DNA of 64,000 nt from CBDCVN01 sp965223045 (GTDB lineage: Bacteria; Deinococcota; Deinococci; Deinococcales; Trueperaceae). The position numbers and the translations under genes are program-made. How positions within the stretch are numbered: the stretch's first letter is position 1; the number at the start of each line of letters is the position of its first letter. Location: assembly GCA_965223045.1 (NCBI GenBank), contig CBDCVN010000013.1, forward strand, positions 3,286,001-3,350,000. The letters run 5' to 3'. Of this stretch, positions 8,067-17,281 are shown piece after piece. The notes beneath the pieces are model-generated. The model did not search any database. It saw only the letters and a list, made by a program, of their open reading frames with translations, and was not told the DNA's origin.

Positions 8067-11000
8067 CTATGATAGCACAACTGTTGATTTAATAAGATTG
8101 ATAAGGTGCTCTTGGTCTTGCACAGCAAGTTTACTTTCCTGCTGGAGAATTTCTTGCTCATCTTTGTTATTAAGTGCTTCTAAATATTTAATATGACTTT
8201 CCCACAATGGATCATCAAAATCATTTGCTATCTGTGTTGCTTTGTCCAGGCTATGTTTACATGCCTCATGCTTATGCAAAGCAAGTTGATTTTCTGCAAG
8301 TAACATATGAGCTTCCAGTAGTTCTTGCTGACAGTGTAATTGCTTGAATTGTTTTATAGCTTGTGCTAAAAGAGTAATAGACTCTTGAAAATGGTGATCC
8401 CTCAGTTCAACTTCACCTACAGTCAAATCAAAAAGGGCGTGTAAATAAGGCACGTCTAGTTTTTCAAGGTTAGTTTTAATGTTTTGGCAATGTGCTCTTG
8501 CATCAGCTATCTTGTCACATCTAGCTGCTACTACCACTACATTCAGATGGTACTGCAGAGCTGTAGAGGTAAAGCCTTGCTTGGCAAGAAGTGTATAAGC
8601 CTCCTCTAATAATTCTAGAGCTTCTTGATAATTACCTTGTCTTTGTAATGCCCAACCTAAAGTAGCTGAGGCACTAGCTTGCAACTTAGTGTTACCAAAA
8701 CGCTTTGCTTGTTGAGATACCTTGTTTAGTGCCTCAGTGGCCTTGTGCAACTCTCCTCTTGAAAGATATACCCCTCCTACTTGATGAAGTGAACTTGCAG
8801 CCTTACCTAAATCGCCTATTTGTTGATATGTGTTATAAGCTTCATTTAATAATGTTAAGGCATTAGCGGTATTGCCTAAACGTAAATGAACAGCGCCCTT
8901 GAGAAAATTAAGGCGTGCGTACTCTAGAGGCTGCTGTTGTTTACTAATCAAATTTTTAACACTCTTAAACCACTCGAGTGCTGTATCCCAGTTACTTTTT
9001 CTATATTCTAAATACCCTAGGTCTAATTGTACCCTAGCAATAAATTGAGGATTCTTTGCCTCTATAGCAAGACTTAGTGCTGATAGCAAAACTTCTTTAG
9101 CCTCAGAAAAATTATCACTAGTGCCTAGAACACTACCTAAATCACGATAAATATCTACATCTTTAGGGGATATTTCTATAGCTTTACGCAAGTACATCAC
9201 ACTTTGAGATAAATTACTTTGATTATGGTGTAGTTTGCCTAGTTGCCACAGTGCTTTATTATTTAGAGGGTTATTCTCTAAAGTTGTTTCATATAGACTT
9301 CTAGCATTGTCCCACTTGCCGATACGCTCGAGTATCTTACCTAGCTCGAGTTGAATCTGCACCTTTTCACTAGTATATTCACTTGATTCACCAAATTTTC
9401 CTATACATTTTAAAGCTAATCTAAAGTAGCGCTCAGCCACATCATTAGCAAAAACCTTCTCTGCTAGGTAAGCAGCCTCTAAAGCATAAGGTACTGCCTT
9501 CTCAGGAGTCTTTGTCTCTGCATAATGATCTGCCATGGTTTCTGGTGGCGTTTCCTTGCGCTCACTTAGCACTCTTGCTATCTTCTGATGATAGTTTTGT
9601 CTCCGCCTCATCATCATTCGCTCATGCAATATCTCTCGCAATACTAAGTGACTAAATCGATAATTATCCTCATCTACCTCCTCTATTACTTTTGCTCGCA
9701 ATAGCTCGTCTAAATCATCTAGCAACTCATCTTCTTCTACTTGTAGCAGCTCCTGCAACATCTCAAAGTCAAAACTCCTCCCTATTGTACTTGCTACACT
9801 TATTACTCGCTGTGCCCTCTCACTTAACCGCTTTAGATTCTGCATTAGTATATCTTCTATACTTGCTGGTATTGCTGTTACTTCCCTTGCCCATTCCCAA
9901 AACCCTGCTCGCCTTCTTATGTGTTTATCTTTTAGTAATGCTGTTAAGATTTCTTTCGCAAAAAATGGATTCCCCGCTGCTCTTTCTATTACATACGAAA
10001 CTAGCAGCTCCTCTACTTCCCCTCCTAACAACCCTCTGATTAACTCCTGCATCGATTCCCTGCTTAAAGCTTGCAGTACTATCTTTTCTGCTTCTATTGT
10101 CTTTAAACTGTCCAGAGTCTTTGTTGGTGTTTGATTACTATGCAGTGCTAAGACTATAAGTAGCTTCTCACTACTAACCCCTCTTGCTAGATAACTTAAC
10201 AATCCTAAGGCTGCCTCATCTGCTAGGTGTAAATTATCAGCTAGTAACACTAGTGTGTCCTCTTCTGCTAAGGAAGCTAGTAGCTTATCTACTGCATTGT
10301 ATAAACGAAGTTGGATTATGTCAGCAGGAAAATCATAAGATATATCTTGTTTTAGTTCTGGCAATAGTGTTGCTAGATCAACTTCCAGTCCCTTTGTAGC
10401 TTGTCTAAAACTACTTTTGTGTTGCTCTTGAAACTTCCCTAGAGCTATTTTCCAAGCTTGATATGGAGCATTTATCCCTTGTTGATGTTGTAGTTGTAAT
10501 ACCCTGTGCCCATGTGACCGTACCTCACGACGAAGTTCGCTTAGAAGATAACTTACACCCATACCCATCTCGCCCTCTACTATATAAATGTTGCCTTTTC
10601 CCTTTACCAGCCTTTGGCTAGCTTGACTAAGTGTTTGCCAGATATCATCTCTACCTATCAAAGGTACATTGAAAAGTTGAGCTATCGTTACATCCTCAAA
10701 AGCCTTTTCTCTCGTCAGAGAAAGATTTTTTTTGCTTATAAGCTCTTCTTGGGGATCTAGCTCTTTATTAAGCTCAGCTTGTACATTCTGCAAATCTGTA
10801 ATGATGTCTGTAGCAGTGCTGTAGCGGCCAGAAGGATCCTTTGCTAGTAACTTTAATACTATGGCATCTAAGGTATAAGGTAAAAAATCCTTATGCAGTG
10901 ATGGTGGCTCAGCAAAGTTGCGCATCTTCTTCAGTAGTGTTTCTACAAAAGTATTCCCTATTAATGGTGGTTCTCCTACCAACATCCAATAAAGCACACA

Positions 11001-11609
11001 ACCCAATGAATAAAGATCACTACGTGCATCAACACTTGCTCCTTGAGCCTGTTCCGGGCTCATGTATGCGATTGTACCCATTACTGCTCCCTCTTGTGTT
11101 AATGCCATTGTCTCTTGTGATGTTCGCTTGGCTAACCCAAAGTCCATCAAGAATACTCGCTCATCACCATTCTGATTAGACCCAAGCATAATATTCTCAG
11201 GCTTTAAGTCCCTGTGCATAATCCCTTGGCTATGAATATAAGCCAAGGCATCACACACCTGAATAATTAGATCTAAGCGATTTATAGTGTCTTTTACATC
11301 TTTACTGCCACCCCCATAGCGCTGATCTAAAGAGCCTCCTGAGAGATAGGCCATTACCAGAAAGGGTTTGTTATTATGCTGACCTGATTCAACTGTGCGT
11401 ACTACATGGGGGTGCTCGAGCCTCGACATAAGTCGAAATTCACGTTTAAATCTTAAATAACTATCACTTGGACCTAAGTGTATGAACTTAATAGCCACTT
11501 TTTGCTGTGTTGTTTTATCCTTAGCAAGGTACACTCTACCCATACCACCCTGCCCAAGCAGCTTTTTTACTTGGTAGCGATCACCTATGACCTCTTGTGG
11601 CTTTAGCAT
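8067..11609 (-). CDS. Ser/Thr protein kinase-NTPase-TPR protein (paralogue 1)
   Basis: 1,180 residues. The N-terminal Hanks-type kinase (about 10-275) has the glycine loop LGQGGMGRVYLAK, ATP-binding K41 in VAIK, the catalytic loop HRDLKPEN with D134, and DFG at 156-158; all key residues are present. Residues ~315-590 form an AAA/STAND-like NTPase domain: GRDD start, a Walker B-like LVLLADNLHLAD near 453, but a P-loop reading GEMGMGVS at 346-353, where the Lys is replaced by Val. The C-terminal half is helical with many TPR-like units, fitting protein contacts. No membrane segment is seen, so it is probably cytosolic. It heads an operon with the lipoprotein and has a leaderless-type promoter. 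Confidence 0.9.
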   Translation of the reverse strand: MLKPQEVIGDRYQVKKLLGQGGMGRVYLAKDKTTQQKVAIKFIHLGPSDSYLRFKREFRLMSRLEHPHVVRTVESGQHNNKPFLVMAYLSGGSLDQRYGGGSKDVKDTINRLDLIIQVCDALAYIHSQGIMHRDLKPENIMLGSNQNGDERVFLMDFGLAKRTSQETMALTQEGAVMGTIAYMSPEQAQGASVDARSDLYSLGCVLYWMLVGEPPLIGNTFVETLLKKMRNFAEPPSLHKDFLPYTLDAIVLKLLAKDPSGRYSTATDIITDLQNVQAELNKELDPQEELISKKNLSLTREKAFEDVTIAQLFNVPLIGRDDIWQTLSQASQRLVKGKGNIYIVEGEMGMGVSYLLSELRREVRSHGHRVLQLQHQQGINAPYQAWKIALGKFQEQHKSSFRQATKGLEVDLATLLPELKQDISYDFPADIIQLRLYNAVDKLLASLAEEDTLVLLADNLHLADEAALGLLSYLARGVSSEKLLIVLALHSNQTPTKTLDSLKTIEAEKIVLQALSRESMQELIRGLLGGEVEELLVSYVIERAAGNPFFAKEILTALLKDKHIRRRAGFWEWAREVTAIPASIEDILMQNLKRLSERAQRVISVASTIGRSFDFEMLQELLQVEEDELLDDLDELLRAKVIEEVDEDNYRFSHLVLREILHERMMMRRRQNYHQKIARVLSERKETPPETMADHYAETKTPEKAVPYALEAAYLAEKVFANDVAERYFRLALKCIGKFGESSEYTSEKVQIQLELGKILERIGKWDNARSLYETTLENNPLNNKALWQLGKLHHNQSNLSQSVMYLRKAIEISPKDVDIYRDLGSVLGTSDNFSEAKEVLLSALSLAIEAKNPQFIARVQLDLGYLEYRKSNWDTALEWFKSVKNLISKQQQPLEYARLNFLKGAVHLRLGNTANALTLLNEAYNTYQQIGDLGKAASSLHQVGGVYLSRGELHKATEALNKVSQQAKRFGNTKLQASASATLGWALQRQGNYQEALELLEEAYTLLAKQGFTSTALQYHLNVVVVAARCDKIADARAHCQNIKTNLEKLDVPYLHALFDLTVGEVELRDHHFQESITLLAQAIKQFKQLHCQQELLEAHMLLAENQLALHKHEACKHSLDKATQIANDFDDPLWESHIKYLEALNNKDEQEILQQESKLAVQDQEHLINLIKSTVVLS

Positions 11610-11615
11610 AACTAT

Positions 11616-11621
11616 ATATTA
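11616..11621 (-). promoter_or_regulatory. -10 box TAATAT before kinase 1
   Basis: Read on the minus strand, TAATAT is followed by 6 nt and then the ATG at 11609. A weak -35 candidate, AAGACA, lies 19 bp further up. The spacing predicts a leaderless message. Confidence 0.45.
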
Positions 11622-11827
11622 CTAGTTCTAATGGATTATGTGTCTTCTTTGTATAAAGCTGGTACCCCTAAATCTGTTTATCTGCTTTCTCAAAGAGTGG
11701 TATCAGCTACTCCCTCTCTATTTGAAAAAATATAGCTAAGAGCAGACCAAGGCAAGTATAACCTAAGCTATAACTATAGAAAAAGCTTATAATCAGAATA
11801 TTTGAAGCAATAACCTAATCCTAAAAA

Positions 11828-12802
11828 CTAATCGTGGACAGCTGCTAAAGTATCTGCAGGAAGCACAGTTATACTAGTTGATACTCTAGCTTTCACTCCA
11901 TCTTTACTTGTAGCATTAAGAGTGTAGGTAGTGGATTTCTTTGGTTTATCAGTTATCTGAACAAAGCTTGTGACATTCTTTACAAAGTTGGGAGTATTTC
12001 CAGTACCGTTATTGAGAAGGAGAGATTTTAAATTGCCTATGGCCACAATATATAAAGTTACAGTTTCCCCTTCTTGAATTGTTTTAGGTATTGCTACAAG
12101 ATTTACCTCTATAACTTCAGAAGATGGTTCAGTAAGCTTAACACTTTTGGGAAAACCAAAAGCATTAACGTTTAGGCTAAGATTTTTTATGCTTAATACG
12201 CTTTTTTCTGCAACTAACTCATCACTATCTTTAAGGGTAGCTTTAACAAAAGTAGTATAGTTACTCTTAGTAAGATTAGAAAGAGTATCATTAGTAAATA
12301 AAAGATTTTCTATTTCTTGATTAAAATTATATACCTCTTTTACCTCATTTTCATCAATTCTCTCGCCTACTTTGTGAACTGTAGCTTTCCAGGTTAAGTT
12401 AGGTTCACCTACAGCAATTAAACTTGGGTTATCCTCATGTATAGCTTCTCCAGCAGCAATCCACATCTCAAAGTTGACTTTTAGATCTTCGCTAGTTTGT
12501 TGGGAAGTCAGACTTTCTCGAGTATCTGATTTTAAAATAAGTACACCCTCATCCACACTTATACCTTCTATACTTTCGATTATTGCATTCCCATGACCAA
12601 TAGGAGGCAAATTACCCTGACCAAATTCAGTCTTACCAGATATCGCTTGAAGGTCTACTATATCAGTATCAGCCCTGGTGCTTGCCATTATCAAATCTAC
12701 AGGCTCTGGTATGCCAGATGGGGTTCGACCTTTACAAGAGGTAAATAAAATAAACAGGGCAATAGCAAAAATACTAATTAATTTTAAACCTCTATTTAAC
12801 AT
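11828..12802 (-). CDS. Secreted lipoprotein (paralogue 2)
   Basis: The start is taken at ATG 12802 because GGAG lies 8 nt upstream; a longer TTG frame from 12814 would run through this ribosome site. The N-terminus MLNRGLKLISIFAIALFILF ends in TSC, a good lipobox. The block DLQAISG...GQGNLPPIGHG followed by ISVDEGVLIL aligns with the lipoprotein at 7.1 kb. The C-terminal ~90 residues (VAIPKTIQEGETVTLYIV ... KKSTTYTLNATSKDG) again look Ig-like. It lies downstream of kinase 2 but 500 bp away, so it may have its own promoter. Function unknown. Confidence 0.75.
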   Translation of the reverse strand: MLNRGLKLISIFAIALFILFTSCKGRTPSGIPEPVDLIMASTRADTDIVDLQAISGKTEFGQGNLPPIGHGNAIIESIEGISVDEGVLILKSDTRESLTSQQTSEDLKVNFEMWIAAGEAIHEDNPSLIAVGEPNLTWKATVHKVGERIDENEVKEVYNFNQEIENLLFTNDTLSNLTKSNYTTFVKATLKDSDELVAEKSVLSIKNLSLNVNAFGFPKSVKLTEPSSEVIEVNLVAIPKTIQEGETVTLYIVAIGNLKSLLLNNGTGNTPNFVKNVTSFVQITDKPKKSTTYTLNATSKDGVKARVSTSITVLPADTLAAVHD

Positions 12803-13306
12803 TAATAACTCCAAAATTACTAAATTCTATTTATTCCTTGCAAAGAGCTTATCTTTGTATTATAGCTAATATCATTCTTGACTAGATTCCTTTTTGAAAG
12901 GGTTTTCTGTAATACTTACAGTGAGAGTTTGGGTATATAGAGTTTGCTAAGCAATTTTATCTTCCCTAGCTAAAATCATAGCTTCAGTCAAGAACTTGAG
13001 AATAATTTGGTTAATCATATTTCATAAAGATAACTGAGAGACAGCATCAATAATTATAGAATGATAAATGCTAAGTAATCACAAATCACTTACAAATCAA
13101 TAATTACTTAATGATAAACGCTAAGTAATCACAAGCCACCTTGCAAATGAATTATATAGACATATGCTCACAGATAGATAAATTATCTTTACATTAGATT
13201 TAAGGTATCGAAATGTGGGGGTGAGACAAAGAATCTTTAGTTATTTGTTCTTACGAACAACTATCGGAATGTGTGTTCAGAACAAGTTTATTCTACTTTT
13301 AGAAAT
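12803..13306. other. 500-bp intergenic region with repeats
   Basis: Separates kinase 2 from its lipoprotein gene. It holds a 2 x 50-bp tandem repeat (13047-13146) and a hairpin around 13244-13266 whose core is TTGTTC-ttac-GAACAA. The hairpin lies just past the kinase stop on the minus strand but has no clean T-run, so I do not call it a terminator. The GGAG at 12811-12814 serves the lipoprotein. I see no coding potential. Confidence 0.55.
13047..13146. repeat. Tandem direct repeat, 2 x 50 bp
   Basis: Two adjacent 50-bp units both begin TCAATAATTA, continue AATGATAAA/CGCTAAGTAATC and end near CAAA, with a few differences between them. Only two units are present and no spacer pattern is seen. 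Confidence 0.7.
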
Positions 13307-16300
13307 TTAGAAATCAATAGTGTTACTAATCAGGTCAATTAGGTATTTTTGCCCATACATTTTTAGCTGTTCTTCTACCTTATTAATTTCTTCCTTACCT
13401 TGATTATTAAGTGCATCAAGATAATTTAAATGTAGTTTCCATAAAGGGTCATTAATCTGAGTAATTAATGGTTTAGCCGCCTCTAAAGAGCTTGCACAAC
13501 CCTCGTGTTGATTTAAGGCTAACTGTGTTTCAGACAATAACAAATAAGCCTCTAGCAATTCTTGATTGCAATGCAACTTATCAAGTTGTTTAATTGCATT
13601 CTCTAGTAAAGTTAAAGCATTTTCTATGCAATGGTCACGCAATTCTACCTCCCCTTTAGTTAAATTTAGCAAAGCCAATAAATAAGAAGATGCGGTTATA
13701 TTTTTTAATAAACTATCTGCTTCATGACTATATTGGCGAGCATCTCTAATCTTTCCACCTCTAGCAGCTATCACTGCCATATTCATGCGATTCAAAATTG
13801 CTTCAGACTTATTTCCTTCATTAAGAAGGGGAAGATAAGATTCTTCTAAAATTTCTAAAGCTTGTTCAAAATGTCCTTGTCGTTGTAATGTCCATCCTAG
13901 TGTAGTCATAGCATTTAACCGCACATTTTTCCTACCCAAGCGATCTGCCTGCTGATTTACTTTCTTTAAAATCGTAATGGCTTTATCCAATTCTCCTTTT
14001 TCTTGGTAAACGATCCCTATTTGAAGAAGTGAGTTTATAGCTTTCCCCAAATCACCAACCCGTTGATATATTACATGAACTTCCTCGTATAGCCTAAGTG
14101 CTTCTGCTGGCTTGCCTAACCTTGTATATACATTACCTTCAAAATAGATTATCCGAGCATATAGTAAAGGTTGAGAGTTCTTATCAGTATATTCTTTAGC
14201 ACTCGTTAGCCACTCAAGAGCTGTTTCCCAATTATTACGACTATACTCCAAATAACCTAAATTGCTTTGTACTAGAGCTATGGTACTGGCATTTTTGGTT
14301 TTAATGGCAACAGATAAACCTAAATGTAGGATTTTTTCAGCTTCCTGAAAATCGTTTTTAGAAAGGAGCACATTACTCAAGTTGCAATAAAGTTCAGCAT
14401 CATTTGGTAAAAACTTAAGAGCTTCGCGCAAATATACTTCACTTTGTGTAAAGTTGCCTTTTATTTGACTTAAACTTCCTAAAGATGATAGCGCTTGAGG
14501 ATAAAAATTTTCATTCCCTTCTGCTTTTCTGTACAGGCTTTCTGCCTCATCTAATCTACCAATACGTTTTAAAACTTGTCCTAGTTCAAGCTGAATTTGT
14601 ACTCTTTTGTCACTATCTTTGTGTTTCTGCTTTAACTTTTCATCTTTATCTATACACTCTAAAGCCAATCGAAAATACTTTTCCGCTACATCATTAGCAA
14701 ATACCTTTGTAGCATTACGGGCAGCTTCTAAAGCATAGGGCACAGCTAGGTAAGGGGTTTTTGTTTCAGCATAGTGATCACCTAGTACAGAAGGCTTTAT
14801 GTCTTTTTGTTTCTTTAACTTTTCAGCTAATCTTCTATGGTAGTGGCTACGACGATCACTACGTAGCCTCTCATGCACAACTTCACGCAACATCATATGG
14901 GTAAATCGATACCTATCTTTAGTAAGTTCTTCTATAAGCTCTGCTTGCAAAAGCTCGTCTATATCATCTAGCAAACTTTCCTCATCAACTTCTAGTAACT
15001 CATAAAGAAGATCAAATTTAAAATAGTTACCTATAGTACTAGCTACACTTAAGGTCCTCTTGGGACTATCTTTTAAGACATCTAAACGAGCTGCAAATAC
15101 TTCCTCTACACGTTCAGGTAAACCTGTGTGTTCTCTGGTCCATTCCCACAAGCCTTTACGTAGTTTTATGTGCTTTTCTTTTAATAGTAATGATAGTAGC
15201 TCTTCTATAAACAAAGGATTGCCCTCCACACGTTCTAAAACGTATGATTCTAAGCGTTTTTCAATATCACCGCCTAAAAAAGCCTTTAGTAACTTAATAG
15301 TCATAATTTCATCAAAAGGTTCCAATTCTAAATTATGGGTTAATAAATCACTGAAGCACTTTTGAATGTAAACGTTGGAAGCGTGGTTCTTATGATTAGG
15401 GTGCCATGCTATCACCATAAACATAGCTTTGAACTTGCTACGAGCAAGGTAGGCCAATAAACCTAAACTACCCTCATCAACTAAATGCACATCATCAACT
15501 AGAATGACTAAATACTCATCTCTCAAAAATCGACTTAAGAACTGCTCAACAGCCTGAAACAACCGCATTTGTGCTACTTCTGCAGGTATTTCATAGTCTT
15601 CGTTGATTCCAAATTCTGGTATAAGTGGAGAAAGAGCCAACTCTAGACCACTAGCAGCTTGGTTAAAAGCCTCTTCCTTATTCCTATGCAGGTTTTTCAA
15701 AACACTTTGCCAAGGTTGATAAGGTAAATTATGGCTTTGATTATTATTAAACTTCAAAAGTACAAACTCTGTTCCTCGTACTTTATGCTCAAGTTCTTCC
15801 AAAAAACGACTTAATCCCAACCCAAAACTACTTTGCAGAAGAACAATGTTACTCTTGCCAACTGCTAGCTCTTCTAAAGCTAACTTACATACTTCCAATT
15901 GCTTGGAACGACCAATAAAAGGAGGTACAAATAATCGAACAGGGGTAACATCACTTTCTCTTAAGGGTTCAAAGGTTGAGATAGCTTCAAACTTGTCCAG
16001 TGATTTCGTTTCCTTCGGTCTTAAGTCCTCTATAATTTTATGTAGCAAATTAACAACTTCAGCAGCATCATTATACCTGTCAGCTGGGCTTTTTTGTAAT
16101 AAAGTTAAAACAACTTCATCAAGGGAATTCGGCAAGAAGTCAATGTGTTTTGCAAGAGATTCCACAGGCTTGTCCATATGCCCTCTCAACACTGTAGAAA
16201 CCTCCCCAATAAATGGCGATTGACCAATAATAATCCAATAAAGAACACAACCTAAAGAATATAGATCACTACGAGTATCTAATTCTCTACTGGTTATTTG

Positions 16301-16870
16301 TTCAGGGCTAGCATAGTAAATGCTACCTACAAATTTATTTATTTCATCTTGAAAAGCTATTAATGCGTTTTCTTGGACTTGCCCTCTAGCTAGACCAAAA
16401 TCCATCAGTAGAGCAAACTCCTTATTATTTTCATCAAAGTTAAGCATTATATTTTCAGGCTTCAAGTCACGGTGAATAATACCTTCTTGATGGATGTAAT
16501 GTAATGCCTCAGTCACTTCTACAATGCGAGTTAAGCGGTTAATAAGGTCAATTCTATCCTTAGTACCATTAGCATAGCGCTTTGAAAGAGTTCCTCCTGA
16601 AAGAAAGGGCATAATAATGTAGGGGGCCTGCCTTTGGTAAGTACCTGATTGATAAACATTGACAATGTGTGGATGTTCAAGTCTAGACATAATAAAAAAT
16701 TCGCGTAGGGTGCGACGTCTAGTATGTCCAATATTTGGGCGAATAAGTTTTAGAGCTACTTCTTTTTGCTTTTCTTGATCCCTTGCTAAGTAAACTACTC
16801 CCATACCACCCTTACCAAGCTCTTTTATTATTTGATAGCGACTATCTACTAGAGTGTTTTCTTTAAGCAT
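13307..16870 (-). CDS. Ser/Thr protein kinase-NTPase-TPR protein (paralogue 2)
   Basis: 1,187 residues, colinear with the protein encoded at 8.1-11.6 kb. The kinase domain (about 10-280) has the loop LGKGGMGVVYLAR, K41 in VALK, HRDLKPEN with D135, and DFG after M156. The NTPase domain (about 320-600) keeps Walker B as LVILVDDVHLVDEG, but the P-loop position reads QSSFGLGLSRF and lacks the Lys, as in paralogue 1. The C-terminal ~500 residues are TPR-like helices. The start ATG has AGGGA 4 nt upstream. Its 5' flank is occupied from 16886 by an IS701-derived remnant, so the native promoter may have been displaced. Confidence 0.9.
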   Translation of the reverse strand: MLKENTLVDSRYQIIKELGKGGMGVVYLARDQEKQKEVALKLIRPNIGHTRRRTLREFFIMSRLEHPHIVNVYQSGTYQRQAPYIIMPFLSGGTLSKRYANGTKDRIDLINRLTRIVEVTEALHYIHQEGIIHRDLKPENIMLNFDENNKEFALLMDFGLARGQVQENALIAFQDEINKFVGSIYYASPEQITSRELDTRSDLYSLGCVLYWIIIGQSPFIGEVSTVLRGHMDKPVESLAKHIDFLPNSLDEVVLTLLQKSPADRYNDAAEVVNLLHKIIEDLRPKETKSLDKFEAISTFEPLRESDVTPVRLFVPPFIGRSKQLEVCKLALEELAVGKSNIVLLQSSFGLGLSRFLEELEHKVRGTEFVLLKFNNNQSHNLPYQPWQSVLKNLHRNKEEAFNQAASGLELALSPLIPEFGINEDYEIPAEVAQMRLFQAVEQFLSRFLRDEYLVILVDDVHLVDEGSLGLLAYLARSKFKAMFMVIAWHPNHKNHASNVYIQKCFSDLLTHNLELEPFDEIMTIKLLKAFLGGDIEKRLESYVLERVEGNPLFIEELLSLLLKEKHIKLRKGLWEWTREHTGLPERVEEVFAARLDVLKDSPKRTLSVASTIGNYFKFDLLYELLEVDEESLLDDIDELLQAELIEELTKDRYRFTHMMLREVVHERLRSDRRSHYHRRLAEKLKKQKDIKPSVLGDHYAETKTPYLAVPYALEAARNATKVFANDVAEKYFRLALECIDKDEKLKQKHKDSDKRVQIQLELGQVLKRIGRLDEAESLYRKAEGNENFYPQALSSLGSLSQIKGNFTQSEVYLREALKFLPNDAELYCNLSNVLLSKNDFQEAEKILHLGLSVAIKTKNASTIALVQSNLGYLEYSRNNWETALEWLTSAKEYTDKNSQPLLYARIIYFEGNVYTRLGKPAEALRLYEEVHVIYQRVGDLGKAINSLLQIGIVYQEKGELDKAITILKKVNQQADRLGRKNVRLNAMTTLGWTLQRQGHFEQALEILEESYLPLLNEGNKSEAILNRMNMAVIAARGGKIRDARQYSHEADSLLKNITASSYLLALLNLTKGEVELRDHCIENALTLLENAIKQLDKLHCNQELLEAYLLLSETQLALNQHEGCASSLEAAKPLITQINDPLWKLHLNYLDALNNQGKEEINKVEEQLKMYGQKYLIDLISNTIDF

Positions 16871-16885
16871 TTTTCCCTATCCAAA

Positions 16886-17162
16886 TATTACAGTACAATG
16901 TCATGAAATACAACTCCTAGACAATGTAGCAAGAGTGCGTTTTCTATGCGAAGCGTAAACAGTATAATTTTGGCGCTGATAGCCAGGACCGACTTTTTCT
17001 AAAACATTGCAGTAACAGTAGTTGATCTCTCCGTTTTCACTTAGGTTACAGCGGATTACCAACCACAATTCCGCCACTTCTCCTTTTTTTTTAGATAATG
17101 CTCTGTCCAGATTAAACTTTCAGGTCGTTTGAATGATTCTTCAAATTCCGCACACTGTAATA
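16886..17162 (-). mobile_element. Internally deleted IS701-family remnant
   Basis: Begins with TATTACAGTACAATGT, two mismatches from the 16-bp terminal repeat of the IS701 at 59-60.6 kb, and ends with CACTGTAATA. Between them are two blocks similar to that element: one next to its left end (ACTCCTAGACAATGTAGC...), and two internal ones (AGGTTACAGCGGATTACCAA and TCCAGATTAAACTTTCAGG). The middle of the transposase gene is missing, leaving ~277 bp. No flanking duplication is visible. It lies 15 bp from the kinase 2 start and fills most of the 410-bp gap before the S41 gene. Confidence 0.75.
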
Positions 17163-17246
17163 TTAAAGCCAAAAACAAAAAATTTCTATCAAAAATATTC
17201 AAAAAGTGCCACAAAATCTAGCTTAACAGTTGCTAGCTTAATTTTA

Positions 17247-17275
17247 TTGACTTTCAGCTTGATTTTACATACGCT
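17247..17275 (+). promoter_or_regulatory. Promoter of S41 gene, leaderless type
   Basis: TTGACT (17247-17252), a 17-bp spacer, then TACGCT (17270-17275), followed by 6 nt and the ATG at 17282. A TATACT overlaps just downstream. With either box the transcript would start at or very near the ATG. Confidence 0.55.
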
Positions 17276-17281
17276 ATACTA

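Noticed and set aside
9692..10399. Several Leu/Ser-rich open frames on the plus strand opposite kinase 1
   Set aside because: Low-complexity shadows of the coding strand without ribosome sites; the kinase frame has clear domains.
13047..13146. Possible CRISPR
   Set aside because: Only two adjacent 50-bp units with no spacers and no cas genes anywhere in the window.
13244..13266. Hairpin as terminator of kinase 2
   Set aside because: No U-rich tail on the minus strand; described only as a hairpin.
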